Shown here piece after piece: positions 55,127-63,481 of a stretch of DNA of 64,000 bases. The notes beneath the pieces are model-generated. The model searched no databases and was not told where the DNA came from. It was given only the letters and a program-made list of their open reading frames with translations. The position numbers and the translations under genes were made by a program. How positions within the stretch are numbered: the stretch's first letter is position 1; every line of letters starts with the position of its first letter. Origin of the DNA: Microscilla marina ATCC 23134 (GTDB lineage Bacteria; Bacteroidota; Bacteroidia; Cytophagales; Microscillaceae); assembly GCF_000169175.1 (NCBI RefSeq), contig NZ_AAWS01000036.1, forward strand, positions 1 through 64,000. The letters run 5' to 3'.

Positions 55127-55493
55127 ATTTTAGTCGGTAGTCGGTAGACGGGAGTTTTTTAATAGTCAAGAGTCCATAGTTTTTAGTCGGGAGTCGGTAG
55201 TCCGTAGTCAGGAGCTTTTAGTCAGGAGACCAGAGTCCGTAGTCGGTAGACAATAGTTTTTATCACTTTTGCGAAGATGATATTAGCTACTAACTCCCGA
55301 CTACCGACTCTCAACTCTAAAATGATAGTTTTTATCACTTTTGCGAATATGATACTAATTATAGACTCCTGACTCCTAACTACCAACTATTGACTACTGA
55401 CTCCCAACTACTGACTACTAACTCCCGACTACTGACTACCAACTCCCGACTATTGACTACTGACTCCCAACTCTGGACTAATAAAAAAAATAA
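55127..55493. repeat. Longest heptad block, about 365 bp
   Basis: The block just before the next start codon contains about 15 consecutive seven-base words (GACTACT, GACTACC, AACTCCC, GACTATT, AACTCTG), with their complement (GTAGTCC, GGAGTCG) in the left half. The unusual frame through it reads L-L-T-T-(D/N)-S-(Q/R) repeats and is not a protein. Repeat tracts of this type in the reverse orientation sit beside the ends of neighbouring genes. Confidence 0.85.
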
Positions 55494-55495
55494 CA

Positions 55496-56929
55496 ATGAA
55501 AAAGATCACATTACTATTTATATATCTACTGGCAGCAGGGTGGCAACAGTTGCACGCCCAAGCCAGAATCGTGACGGGGAACATAGCCATTACCCCGCCC
55601 TATAGTCCTTATATAGAAGACTATACCAGTGTAGGCGCCAACAAGATGCGGATAATGCTGCTGCTAAAAGATACTCGCCGCAAGCAGTACAACGCCAAAA
55701 TACGCATCAGCATTACCGGAGCGCAGGCAAGCTTGCAAACCAGGCGTGCAATACCTGTTACGTTGCAGGGAGGGGTACCCTTGTATTTGAGCGGCAGCGA
55801 TTTGTTGCCCATGCTTAAGTACAACAACTTGATTTTTAAAGGCATTGCGCCCCAGGATTACCTGCGACGCAAAAAGATGCCCGATGGCGAATACATCATT
55901 GGGGTAGAAGTGTTGGATGCCCGCCGCGAAAATCTGGTAGTATCTGACTTAGTACCTTTGCCTGTGTCGTTTCGCTTGAGTCCTCCGCCTGAGCCTTTTA
56001 TCACGAGGTTAGAGTACAACAGTGTAACCAAAACCCGCAACTTGCTGAAAACCAACAGCCACAATGCGCCCATTCAGTTTGAGTGGACGCCTCGCCATGC
56101 GGGTTTTGCGGCGCAATACCACTTAAGAATTGCCAGAGTAAGCAAAGACATTACCGATGTGAATGTGGCGGTAAACTCAGGGCGAATCAACCCGATTGAT
56201 GGTGGTTTTACGCAGGCAAACCTGATGGTACACACGGGCAATGCCCTGGGTTTGCAACCGGGCGAACGCTATGCGTTTTGGGTAGAGGCGAAAAATGTCG
56301 AAGGGCGCAACTTGTTTATGAACGATGGACGTAGCCGGGTGGTAGAGTTTATCTATGGCGAAAACTGTCAGCCTCCTGTCAACTTGCGCTTGAAAAACAT
56401 TAGCCCCGAAAACATAGAGGTGGGTTTTGCCACCACTAGCCGGGCAGGCGAATATGTGATTCAGTACCGCAAGGTGGGTGCCGAGAAGTGGTACGAAAAG
56501 CGCACGTTTTTGACTACCCTGGAGGTAGACCAGCTACAAGCCGGTACCGAATACGAGTTTGCGGTGTTTTCGGCGTGTGGAGAGATCAAAAGTGAGCCTA
56601 CCCAAACCCAAAAAATAACAACAGAAGCTTACGCAAAAAACCAAGTACAGTGTGGAGCCGCTCCGCCAGCTTATAATATGAACAACAAGAATCCTAAACC
56701 TGCTTTGGTGCAGGGCGATGTGATAAAAGTGGCTGATTTTGAGGTAAAATTGACTACAGTAACCGGAGGCAACGGACAGTTTTCGGGCGAAGGTTATGTA
56801 GTGGTCAGCACTTTTAACAATGCCCGCCTAAAGGTGGCTTTCAACAATATAACGGTAAACACCGATAATCGAATGATTGCGGGAAAAATGCCGATTACTA
56901 AACTAGATTATCACTTATTGAATGATTAG
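55496..56929 (+). CDS. Exported protein with a C-terminal FN3-type domain
   Basis: 477 residues. A signal peptide ends QLHAQ (about residue 22). Residues 25-170 form an N-terminal beta-rich region (ITPPYSPYIEDYTS, IRISITGAQ). A fibronectin type III domain follows near residues 295-380 (PPVNLRLKNISPENIEVGF, YVIQYRKVGAEKWYEKR, AGTEYEFAVFSACG). The C-terminal 90 residues are a distinct beta segment. The domain layout resembles large Bacteroidota outer-membrane secretion proteins annotated as TANFOR-type, but I cannot confirm this. Fourth gene of the surface cluster. Confidence 0.75.
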   Translation: MKKITLLFIYLLAAGWQQLHAQARIVTGNIAITPPYSPYIEDYTSVGANKMRIMLLLKDTRRKQYNAKIRISITGAQASLQTRRAIPVTLQGGVPLYLSGSDLLPMLKYNNLIFKGIAPQDYLRRKKMPDGEYIIGVEVLDARRENLVVSDLVPLPVSFRLSPPPEPFITRLEYNSVTKTRNLLKTNSHNAPIQFEWTPRHAGFAAQYHLRIARVSKDITDVNVAVNSGRINPIDGGFTQANLMVHTGNALGLQPGERYAFWVEAKNVEGRNLFMNDGRSRVVEFIYGENCQPPVNLRLKNISPENIEVGFATTSRAGEYVIQYRKVGAEKWYEKRTFLTTLEVDQLQAGTEYEFAVFSACGEIKSEPTQTQKITTEAYAKNQVQCGAAPPAYNMNNKNPKPALVQGDVIKVADFEVKLTTVTGGNGQFSGEGYVVVSTFNNARLKVAFNNITVNTDNRMIAGKMPITKLDYHLLND

Positions 56930-56935
56930 TCTTAT

Positions 56936-57010
56936 AGTTGGGAGTCGGTAGTCCGTAGTTGGGAGTCGGTAGTCCGTAGTCGGGAGTCAGTAGCTTCCGA
57001 TTCCCTACTA
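56936..57010. repeat. Heptad repeats
   Basis: GGTAGTC, GGGAGTC, GGTAGTCC words follow the stop codon of the FN3-type gene; the rest of the 230-bp gap up to 57159 holds no gene. Confidence 0.75.
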
Positions 57011-57159
57011 CTAACTCTCGATTTCATAAACAGTTAATAATCAGTGATCTGTGAAATTGGCAACAGGCTTGCAAACCAGCCTAAAGCTAAAGGCTAAGGG
57101 CTAAAAGCTTAAGACTGTAGAAGCTACCAACTCCCAACTAAATAAAAATACTAACCCTC

Positions 57160-59091
57160 ATGAACCCCAATGTATATAAAAGAAAATATAGCACTTATTT
57201 GAAACAAATGATGTGTTGTGGGTGGCTCGTAGTATGGTTTGCCATAGGAGGCAATTGCCACGTGTACGCCCAAAATACGCCCCAAAGCCTGAGCGATGTC
57301 AAGCGGATGTGGGACCAAAAAAAACCACGATTGGACGGCTCGGTAGACATTAGTCAGATATTTTATGGGGCATCGGGTACCGAGGCACTGCGCCAGCCCT
57401 ATAGCTATTTGGTTTCTGGCGATTTTAGTTTCTCGATGTTCAACCTTGCCATCCCCGTGTCCTTTAGTTTTACCAATCAGAATGCCGATTTTCAGGGGGC
57501 ATTGCCCTCGTTCGACCTCAACCAGTTTGGCATACGCCCCACCTACAAAAGTGTTACGCTGTATGCCGGGCACAACAGCATGTTTTTTTCGCCTTATACT
57601 ATGAATGGACACATTTTTTTAGGGGCAGGCGTAGAGGTGCGCCCCAAAGGCAGGTGGAGCGTAAGTGCATTGTATGGGCGTTTTCAGAAAAGCGTGCAGC
57701 CCGATAGTTTGGGCAACGATGTACTGCCCGCCTATCGCCGGATGGGCTATGGTACCAAAGTGCGTTACCACTTCAAAAGACGCCAGCCCAAGTACAAAGA
57801 AATGCTCGAAATAGCGAGCAAGTATGATAAAAACGGCGACGAAATTGTACGCAAACCAGCCCCGCCAGTAGCCCCACCCAAGTCTACCTTCAACGAGGAA
57901 GAGGATTACCTGGAAATGATTTATTTTGGGGCGACCGACAACGCCAACTCTTTGCCTGCCCTGCCCGATTCGTTGGGCGTAAAGCCTGAAGAAAATGCAG
58001 TGTTGAGCGCAAGGTTGAACAAACGGATTGGTAAACATTGGTTGTTTGAATCTGAGGTAGCCTCAAGTGCCCTCACCCGCGACAAACGCATAGAAACCAA
58101 AGACCCCTCGGAAGATAATTTGTTTAGACTGACCGACCCTATTTTTACCCGACGTACGTCTACGGCTTATTATAATGCTTACAAAGCAAGCCTAAATTTT
58201 AATGCCCAATTGTTTACGGCAGGGGTAGGCTACGAGCGCATAGATCCAGGCTACCGTACCTTGGGCGCTTATTTCTTTAACAATGATTTGGAAAATATTA
58301 CGGTCAATTTTTCTACCCGATTGTTTAAAAACAAACTAAGCATTACCACCAACCTGGGTACCCAACGCAACAACCTGGACGACGACCAACTCAATACTTT
58401 GCGTAGGGGAGTAGGCTCGGTCAATGTAAACTTTATGCCCCATCCTAAGCTCAACATCAACGCCGCTTATTCAGGTTTTCAGAGCTTTTCGCAAATAAGA
58501 ACCCGGTTCGACCAACTCAATCAGCTTACCCCGCTCGACCGTTACCGCGATTCGCTCAAGTTTACCCAGATTTCGCAAAACGCCAGTCTGAACATTAACT
58601 ATGAGTTGGCACGCAGCCGTACCAGTCAGCAATACCTCAATATCAATGGGTCTTACCAAATAGCCGACAACCAACAAAGTGTGGGCAATATTCAAACTGA
58701 TATTTCGAGGTTTTACAACTCCAACGTGTCTTATTCTCTGAGCATTCGTCCGTTGGGTTTCAATGCGGTAGTGGCGTTTGACTTTAACCAAAACGTGGCG
58801 CAAAACCTGAGCAACCGCATACTGGGACCAACCCTGATGCTCAAAAAACTGCTGCTAGAGCAAAAGCTACAAAGTAGCCTTACGCTTTCGCAGAATAATT
58901 CGTATACCGATGGGCGCCTGAGCGACAGTATTTTTAATGTGCGCTGGAGCAATGGCTACAATGTAGCACGTCAACACATGCTTTCGCTCAATGCGATTTG
59001 GCTTACCCGTACGCGTTACGAACAAACGACTCAAGCGGCTCAAAAGGCCTCAGAGTTTACACTTACTTTTAAATATACATTTGTTCTTTAG
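57160..59091 (+). CDS. Outer-membrane beta-barrel protein
   Basis: 643 residues. A signal peptide ends HVYAQ (about residue 38). The mature protein is made of alternating amphipathic strands with frequent aromatic ends (for example RWSVSALYGRFQ, FSFSMFNLAIPVSFSF) and finishes with FTLTFKYTFVL, whose terminal Phe-type strand is typical of outer-membrane barrels. It is likely a channel or secretion/assembly pore for the extracellular proteins of the cluster. No enzyme motif is seen. Fifth gene. Confidence 0.82.
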   Translation: MNPNVYKRKYSTYLKQMMCCGWLVVWFAIGGNCHVYAQNTPQSLSDVKRMWDQKKPRLDGSVDISQIFYGASGTEALRQPYSYLVSGDFSFSMFNLAIPVSFSFTNQNADFQGALPSFDLNQFGIRPTYKSVTLYAGHNSMFFSPYTMNGHIFLGAGVEVRPKGRWSVSALYGRFQKSVQPDSLGNDVLPAYRRMGYGTKVRYHFKRRQPKYKEMLEIASKYDKNGDEIVRKPAPPVAPPKSTFNEEEDYLEMIYFGATDNANSLPALPDSLGVKPEENAVLSARLNKRIGKHWLFESEVASSALTRDKRIETKDPSEDNLFRLTDPIFTRRTSTAYYNAYKASLNFNAQLFTAGVGYERIDPGYRTLGAYFFNNDLENITVNFSTRLFKNKLSITTNLGTQRNNLDDDQLNTLRRGVGSVNVNFMPHPKLNINAAYSGFQSFSQIRTRFDQLNQLTPLDRYRDSLKFTQISQNASLNINYELARSRTSQQYLNINGSYQIADNQQSVGNIQTDISRFYNSNVSYSLSIRPLGFNAVVAFDFNQNVAQNLSNRILGPTLMLKKLLLEQKLQSSLTLSQNNSYTDGRLSDSIFNVRWSNGYNVARQHMLSLNAIWLTRTRYEQTTQAAQKASEFTLTFKYTFVL

Positions 59092-59322
59092 TCAATAGTC
59101 CGTAGTCGGGAGCTTTTTAAAGCTGTTCGTTTTTAGTTGGGAGTCCATAGTCTGGAGTCGGTAGTTTTTTTAAAGCTGTTCGCTTTTAGTTGGGAGTCCA
59201 TAGTCGGTAGTTTTTTAGTAGTCGTTAGATGATATTTTTATCACTTTTGCAAATATGATATTAACTGCTAACTCCCAACTACTAACTCCCGACTCCCGAC
59301 TACTGACTCCCAACTCCCAACT
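59092..59322. repeat. Heptad repeats, with an in-frame misleading start
   Basis: Reverse-oriented words follow the stop (GTCCGTAGTCGGGAG), then + words (CTAACTCCCGACTCCCGAC) precede the next start. The frame upstream of 59330 runs through the repeat and only mimics a protein N-terminus. Confidence 0.8.
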
Positions 59323-59329
59323 TTTTATT

Positions 59330-61021
59330 ATGAAAAAACTACTTTTACCCCTATTTATATTTTGCTTTGGAGCACTACATGCCCAAAAGATAGAGCGCAT
59401 ACGCGCCGTGAGCACCCATACCTTTGTAGAATATGCTCCTACGGTGAGTGCCGATGGCAAAACAATGGTATTTCAGTCGAACAACAACCCTTACAAAGCC
59501 TGGTTTTTGTACGAAAGTACCCGCCTCAAAAGTGGACGTTGGTCGGCACCCGAACCCATTGAAAGCATCAACACTTTTGGGCAACGCCCCACCGAAGTCA
59601 ATGGTTTTCAAACCGATTTTATTGCTACCCCTTGCCTCAGTGCCAATGGCAAAACCCTGCTTTTTTCGGCAACCTTTCGCGGGGGCAAAGGAGGCAGAGA
59701 TATATATTATGCAAGAAAAATAAATGGCAATTGGACGCGCCCCGTCAATATGGGCAAGGTGATCAACTCTAAAGGGCACGACGACTGCCCGGCGATTTCG
59801 GCAGATGGGCAACGCTTGTATTTTGCCCGCCCCCTGAAAGATAAAAAAGAAGGACAACGTTGTTATAAATTATTTGTCGCACGCAAAAACAAACGTGGAT
59901 ATTGGCAAGCTCCCCACCCATTGCCTTACCCCATTAATACGGGTTGTGAAAAATGCCCCAGAATTATGAGCGATAATGCTACCTTGTTGTTTGCCTCTAT
60001 CCGCAAAGGTGGCAAAGGAGGGTTTGACCTGTACAAAGCCGTATTGGACATTGAAGGCAAGGAATGGGTAGAACTGAAGGCATTAGAATTTTTGAATACC
60101 CCCAAGTCAGAAGAGTTTGCTACGTTGACTTTGCCCGATAACGCTTTATATTTTACCACCCAAGGCAAACGAAACGATGATATTTTTAGGACAAAAAAGC
60201 TCCCTACCTATATGCAGCTCAAGCAAAACATTGGTGTGGTGGGAGTAGCCACCAGTGCCAAAACCCGTCAACCTATAGCTACCAATATTTTGGTGAAATT
60301 ACAACGCAATGGACAAGCAATTGCTGGGAAACACGCCCCCCGCCAAGGGTTTAGACTGGTGCTGCGTCAAGGCTACCAATACGAGCTTGTGATCAGTGCC
60401 GAGGGTTACCAAACGGCTTACCAAAAGGTAGATTTACGTGATTGGCAAAAGCCTTGGTTGAAGCTGGACAAAATAGTCATGAAGCCGCAAGAAGTATTGG
60501 TGGCAAAAGCCCATGCTGCCCCCCAACACTTGCCTAAAAAGGCGATAGGGGAGGCGCTACTGGTAGATGTAAAAACGGGAGAGGTCATAAGCAAAGCCGA
60601 TGAAGCAAAAGCCCTTGCCAATACAACCAAACTTGCCAGGCATCGCCCGGAGAACCTGCGCCCGCTGGAATCGCTGAAGGCATATAAAAAATTGATTTTT
60701 AGTCACTTGTTGTTTGATTATAATTCGGCAAAGTTAGACGACAAAACCTTGGGGTATTTGCAAACCATTGCCCAATTGCTCAAGAAAGAGCCTCAGTTAA
60801 AGCTGGAAATATCGGCACATACCGATAATCACGGTACTCATGACGACAACATGAACTTATCGAAACAAAGGGCCCAGGCTGTCAAAGAGTTTTTGGTAAA
60901 AGCAGGCGTTGATGTAAAGCGCCTTTCGGCAAAAGGCTATGGCGAAACCCGCCCCTTGGTACCCAATACTACAGTTGCCAACCGCGAGCGCAACCGAAGG
61001 GTGGAGTTGAAGGTGTTGTAA
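59330..61021 (+). CDS. PD40-repeat OmpA-domain outer-membrane anchor protein
   Basis: 563 residues from ATG at 59330 (MKKLLLPLFIF), chosen because the upstream frame is repeat-encoded. The signal peptide ends LHAQ. Residues about 30-300 are PD40/WD40-like propeller blades (PTVSADGKTMVFQSNNN, LSANGKTLLFSA, PAISADGQRLYFAR, PRIMSDNATLLFAS). Residues about 440-563 are an OmpA/peptidoglycan-binding domain (LLFDYNSAKLDDKTLGYL, ISAHTDNHGT, NLSKQRAQAVKEFLV, GYGETRPLVPN, NRERNRRVEL). PD40-OmpA proteins of this form (for example PorE) anchor T9SS or gliding structures to peptidoglycan. Last gene of the surface cluster, and repeat array B follows it immediately. Confidence 0.92.
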   Translation: MKKLLLPLFIFCFGALHAQKIERIRAVSTHTFVEYAPTVSADGKTMVFQSNNNPYKAWFLYESTRLKSGRWSAPEPIESINTFGQRPTEVNGFQTDFIATPCLSANGKTLLFSATFRGGKGGRDIYYARKINGNWTRPVNMGKVINSKGHDDCPAISADGQRLYFARPLKDKKEGQRCYKLFVARKNKRGYWQAPHPLPYPINTGCEKCPRIMSDNATLLFASIRKGGKGGFDLYKAVLDIEGKEWVELKALEFLNTPKSEEFATLTLPDNALYFTTQGKRNDDIFRTKKLPTYMQLKQNIGVVGVATSAKTRQPIATNILVKLQRNGQAIAGKHAPRQGFRLVLRQGYQYELVISAEGYQTAYQKVDLRDWQKPWLKLDKIVMKPQEVLVAKAHAAPQHLPKKAIGEALLVDVKTGEVISKADEAKALANTTKLARHRPENLRPLESLKAYKKLIFSHLLFDYNSAKLDDKTLGYLQTIAQLLKKEPQLKLEISAHTDNHGTHDDNMNLSKQRAQAVKEFLVKAGVDVKRLSAKGYGETRPLVPNTTVANRERNRRVELKVL

Positions 61022-61029
61022 GTTTTACT

Positions 61030-62205
61030 GTTTTCGCTTCGCCCCTAGCGCAAGCGTCCTTCGCTTGTGCTTATAATTGCGGAAGTATCTTGCCCCGAAG
61101 CAAGTTCGGGATGGCTCACTTTCATGTTTTTGCAAAAAAACAAACATACAAGTTTGAATTTGCTACGATGGACACAAGTCTGGATACTTGCGCCAGCGTG
61201 TGAGGTCTGGGTAGGCAATTCAACCAAAAAAACAACCTCTCCCGTGTTGGTCTTCAGGCTTTAGCCCGACCAACCCCAACCAACCCAGGGGGCTTGTGCT
61301 TATAATTGCGGAAGCATCTTGCCCCGAAGCAAGTTCGGGATGGCTCACTTTCATGTTTTTGCAAAAAAACAAACATACAAGCTTGAATTTGCTACGATGG
61401 ACACAAGTCTGGAGACTTGCGCCAGCGTGTGAGGTCTGGGTAGGCAATTCAACCAAAAAAACAACCTCTCCCGTGTTGGTCTTCAGGCTTTAGCCCGACC
61501 AACACCTACCAACCCAAGGGGCTTGTGCTTATAATTGCGGAAGCATCTTGCCCCGAAGCAAGTTCGGGATGGCTCACTTTCATATTTTTGCAAAAAAACA
61601 AACATACAAGCTTGAATTTGCTACGATGGACACAAGTCTGGAGACTTGCGCCAGCGTGTGAGGTCTGGGTAGGCAATTCAACCAAAAAAACAACCTCTCC
61701 CGTGTTGGTCTTTAGGCTTTAGCCCGACCAACACCAACCAACCCAGGGGGCTTGTGCTTATAATTGCGGAAGCATCTTGCCCCGAAGCAAGTTCGGGATG
61801 GCTCACTTTCATGTTTTTGCAAAAAAACAAATACTCAACCTTGAATTTGCTATGATGGACACAAGTCTGGAGACTTGCGCCAGCGTGTGTGTTAAAACTA
61901 CTGACTACCGTCTCCCAACTCTTGACTTTAACGTTCTCCCGTGTTGGTCTTTAGGCTTTAGCCCGACCAACACCAACCAACCCAAGGGGCTTGTGCTTAT
62001 AATTGCGGAAGTATCTTGCCCCGAAGCAAGTTCGGGATGGCTCACTTTCATGTTTTTGCAAAAAAACAAACATACAAGCTTGAATTTGCTACGATGGACA
62101 CAAGTATGGAGACTTGTGCCAGCGTGTGTGTTAAAACTACTGACTACCGTCTCCCAACTCTTGACTTTAACGTTGCTCAGGTCACCCTTCAGTAAGACCT
62201 TCGCA
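61030..62205. repeat. Repeat array B: five 229-239 bp hairpin-bearing units
   Basis: Units begin with CTTGTGCTTATAATTGCGGAAG at about 61064, 61293, 61522, 61751 and 61990 (spacings 229, 229, 229, 239). Each carries CCCGAAGCAAGTTCGGG, CAAGTCTGGAGACTTG and (most) GTTGGTC...GGCTTTAGCC...GACCAAC. They are the same modules as in array A. Confidence 0.9.
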
Positions 62206-62240
62206 AGGAGGGGAAATTGGGACAGGTCAACATGAAAACA

Positions 62241-62279
62241 ACCCACCCCAGTGAAGCCTGGTGGCTTTTGGAGTGGGTG
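62241..62279. terminator. Hairpin ending the peptide operon
   Basis: ACCCACCCC...AGCC-TGGT-GGCT...GGAGTGGGT. It lies 26 bp beyond the stop of the last peptide on the minus strand and is followed there by TTGTTTTC. Confidence 0.5.
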
Positions 62280-62304
62280 TTTACGCAAAAAAAACAAACA
62301 ATAA

Positions 62305-62463
62305 TTAACCTTGAATAACACAATGTTTGTCACCATTAATTACCCATACGTTGCCCCCAGCCATGCGGCAGGCATCATCGTCTATGGCTTGTCGCCCTCC
62401 TACAGTGCTTTGTGCTTCTTGAGTAGATAATTGGTTGTTCTTGAAGTTTTTAAGATTTTTCAT
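62305..62463 (-). CDS. GG-leader small peptide 1 (52 aa)
   Basis: Leader MKNLKNFKNNQLSTQE...TVGG ends in a double-glycine at 22-23, typical of peptides exported and trimmed by C39-type ABC transporters. Core (29 aa) contains one C...AGGNVW...C segment: Cys34, GG40-41, W43?, Cys48-region. Two Cys flank a Gly-Gly/Trp. Last of three tandem genes. ATG 62463, TAA 62305. No modification or transport gene is in the window, so the chemistry is open. Confidence 0.8.
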   Translation of the reverse strand: MKNLKNFKNNQLSTQEAQSTVGGRQAIDDDACRMAGGNVWVINGDKHCVIQG

Positions 62464-62503
62464 GTTTTGTGTATGTTATATTATTGAGTGAATAAATTAA
62501 AAA

Positions 62504-62653
62504 TCAATTATACCAAGGAGTACAGCTATTGCCATTCCAATACCCGCCTGAATCCTCGCATTCCTTTCCGTTAATTAGCCTAAACCCTCCTTTTACTTTT
62601 TTCAAATCAGATTTTACAACCTCGTCGTTCTTAAATTTTTTAAGGTTTTTCAT
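62504..62653 (-). CDS. GG-leader small peptide 2 (49 aa)
   Basis: Leader MKNLKKFKN...VKSDLKKVKGG (23 aa) shares nearly all of its leader with peptide 3. Core: FRLINGKECEDSGGYWNG NSCTPWYN, i.e. Cys-x3-GG-x-W-x4-Cys. The tight similarity of leader and Cys/Trp spacing to peptides 1 and 3 supports real coding despite the size. ATG 62653, TGA 62504. Confidence 0.82.
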   Translation of the reverse strand: MKNLKKFKNDEVVKSDLKKVKGGFRLINGKECEDSGGYWNGNSCTPWYN

Positions 62654-62804
62654 GTAGTTATATCTAAAGTGTTTTGTGAATAAAAATAAATAGGTTGATT
62701 GGGGTAAGTGCCAGGGCAGTATTCATACCTTACAGGTAAATTTTACCTACAGTTAGGTTATACGCCCCAATACCCAGCGCACTTAGCCCCCAATACCTAA
62801 GGCA

Positions 62805-62951
62805 TTACTTCCAGCCAATGCACAAACAAGGCTCTACCCACTGGTAACCATCAGCAAGACATTGCGCTCTGGTGATTCTGATACCACCTTTTACTTTTTG
62901 CAAATCAGTTTTTACAATTGCATTGTTCTTGAAATTTTTAAGATTTTTCAT
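62805..62951 (-). CDS. GG-leader small peptide 3 (48 aa)
   Basis: Leader MKNLKNFKN...VKTDLQKVKGG (23 aa) followed by a 25-aa core with Cys-x3-G-x2-W-x3-Cys-x-Cys (IRITRAQCLADGYQWVEP, then CLCIGWK). First of the three tandem peptides on the minus strand, upstream of peptides 2 and 1; they probably form one transcription unit. ATG 62951, TAA 62805. Confidence 0.82.
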   Translation of the reverse strand: MKNLKNFKNNAIVKTDLQKVKGGIRITRAQCLADGYQWVEPCLCIGWK

Positions 62952-63120
62952 GTTTTGTTATTTGTTTAAAAAGGTTTCTAAATAGTTGAATAAGACTTGT
63001 AACCTATCTCGACTTTTAATAATGGGCGACCATCATTCACTTTGTCCGTTGACTTCAAGTTTTCTCGTCATTTAACAAAAGCAATAGTTTTCGCAAACAC
63101 TCAAAAAGACGAGACGAGTT

Positions 63121-63209
63121 CTCAAACAATACTTGTGATTGACAACCTCAATGAGATATAAGGCTTAAAGTATTGTTGAGTTCTGATTGCCTCACGAGCA
63201 TTGTTTGAG
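63121..63209. other. Imperfect 18-bp inverted repeat, no gene
   Basis: CTCAAACAATACTTGTGA and TCACGAGCATTGTTTGAG (16 of 18 pair), 54 bp apart. It may be another hairpin element. The 62952-63481 gap holds no other feature; an 80-codon frame here has no coding support. Confidence 0.5.
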
Positions 63210-63481
63210 TCATTCAACGAGGGTAAAGGTAGAGGGGCAAAACCTGGCAAACGCTTTACATTATAAGGTGGGCCTTTTTTTTGTTGAAAAATGGGTTTGG
63301 AGAGTCTACGGGGTGATTTTATGTCTTGAGTATTTATAAATTTAACAAAAGTAGCGAGTGTCATGAAGCGAATTGATACTTGCCTGGCAACAAAATGTAG
63401 AGGGAAAATTGACTGGGGGTAAAAAAATGAAGAGATTTAGGCAAGTGAAAGGAGTATTGTTAAATCAACACAAAACAAAAG

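Noticed and set aside
55390-55605. 71-aa frame with LLTTNSR repeats
   Set aside because: Coded by heptad repeats upstream of and across the real start.
61064-62205. CRISPR-like regular spacing
   Set aside because: The units are 229 bp, share nearly all bases and there are no unique spacers or cas genes.
61045-62336. Frames such as MLIIAEASCPEASSG and MVELPTQTSHAG
   Set aside because: Same array artefact.
63122-63364. 80-codon minus-strand frame
   Set aside because: Low-complexity, overlaps the inverted repeat, no ribosome or family support.
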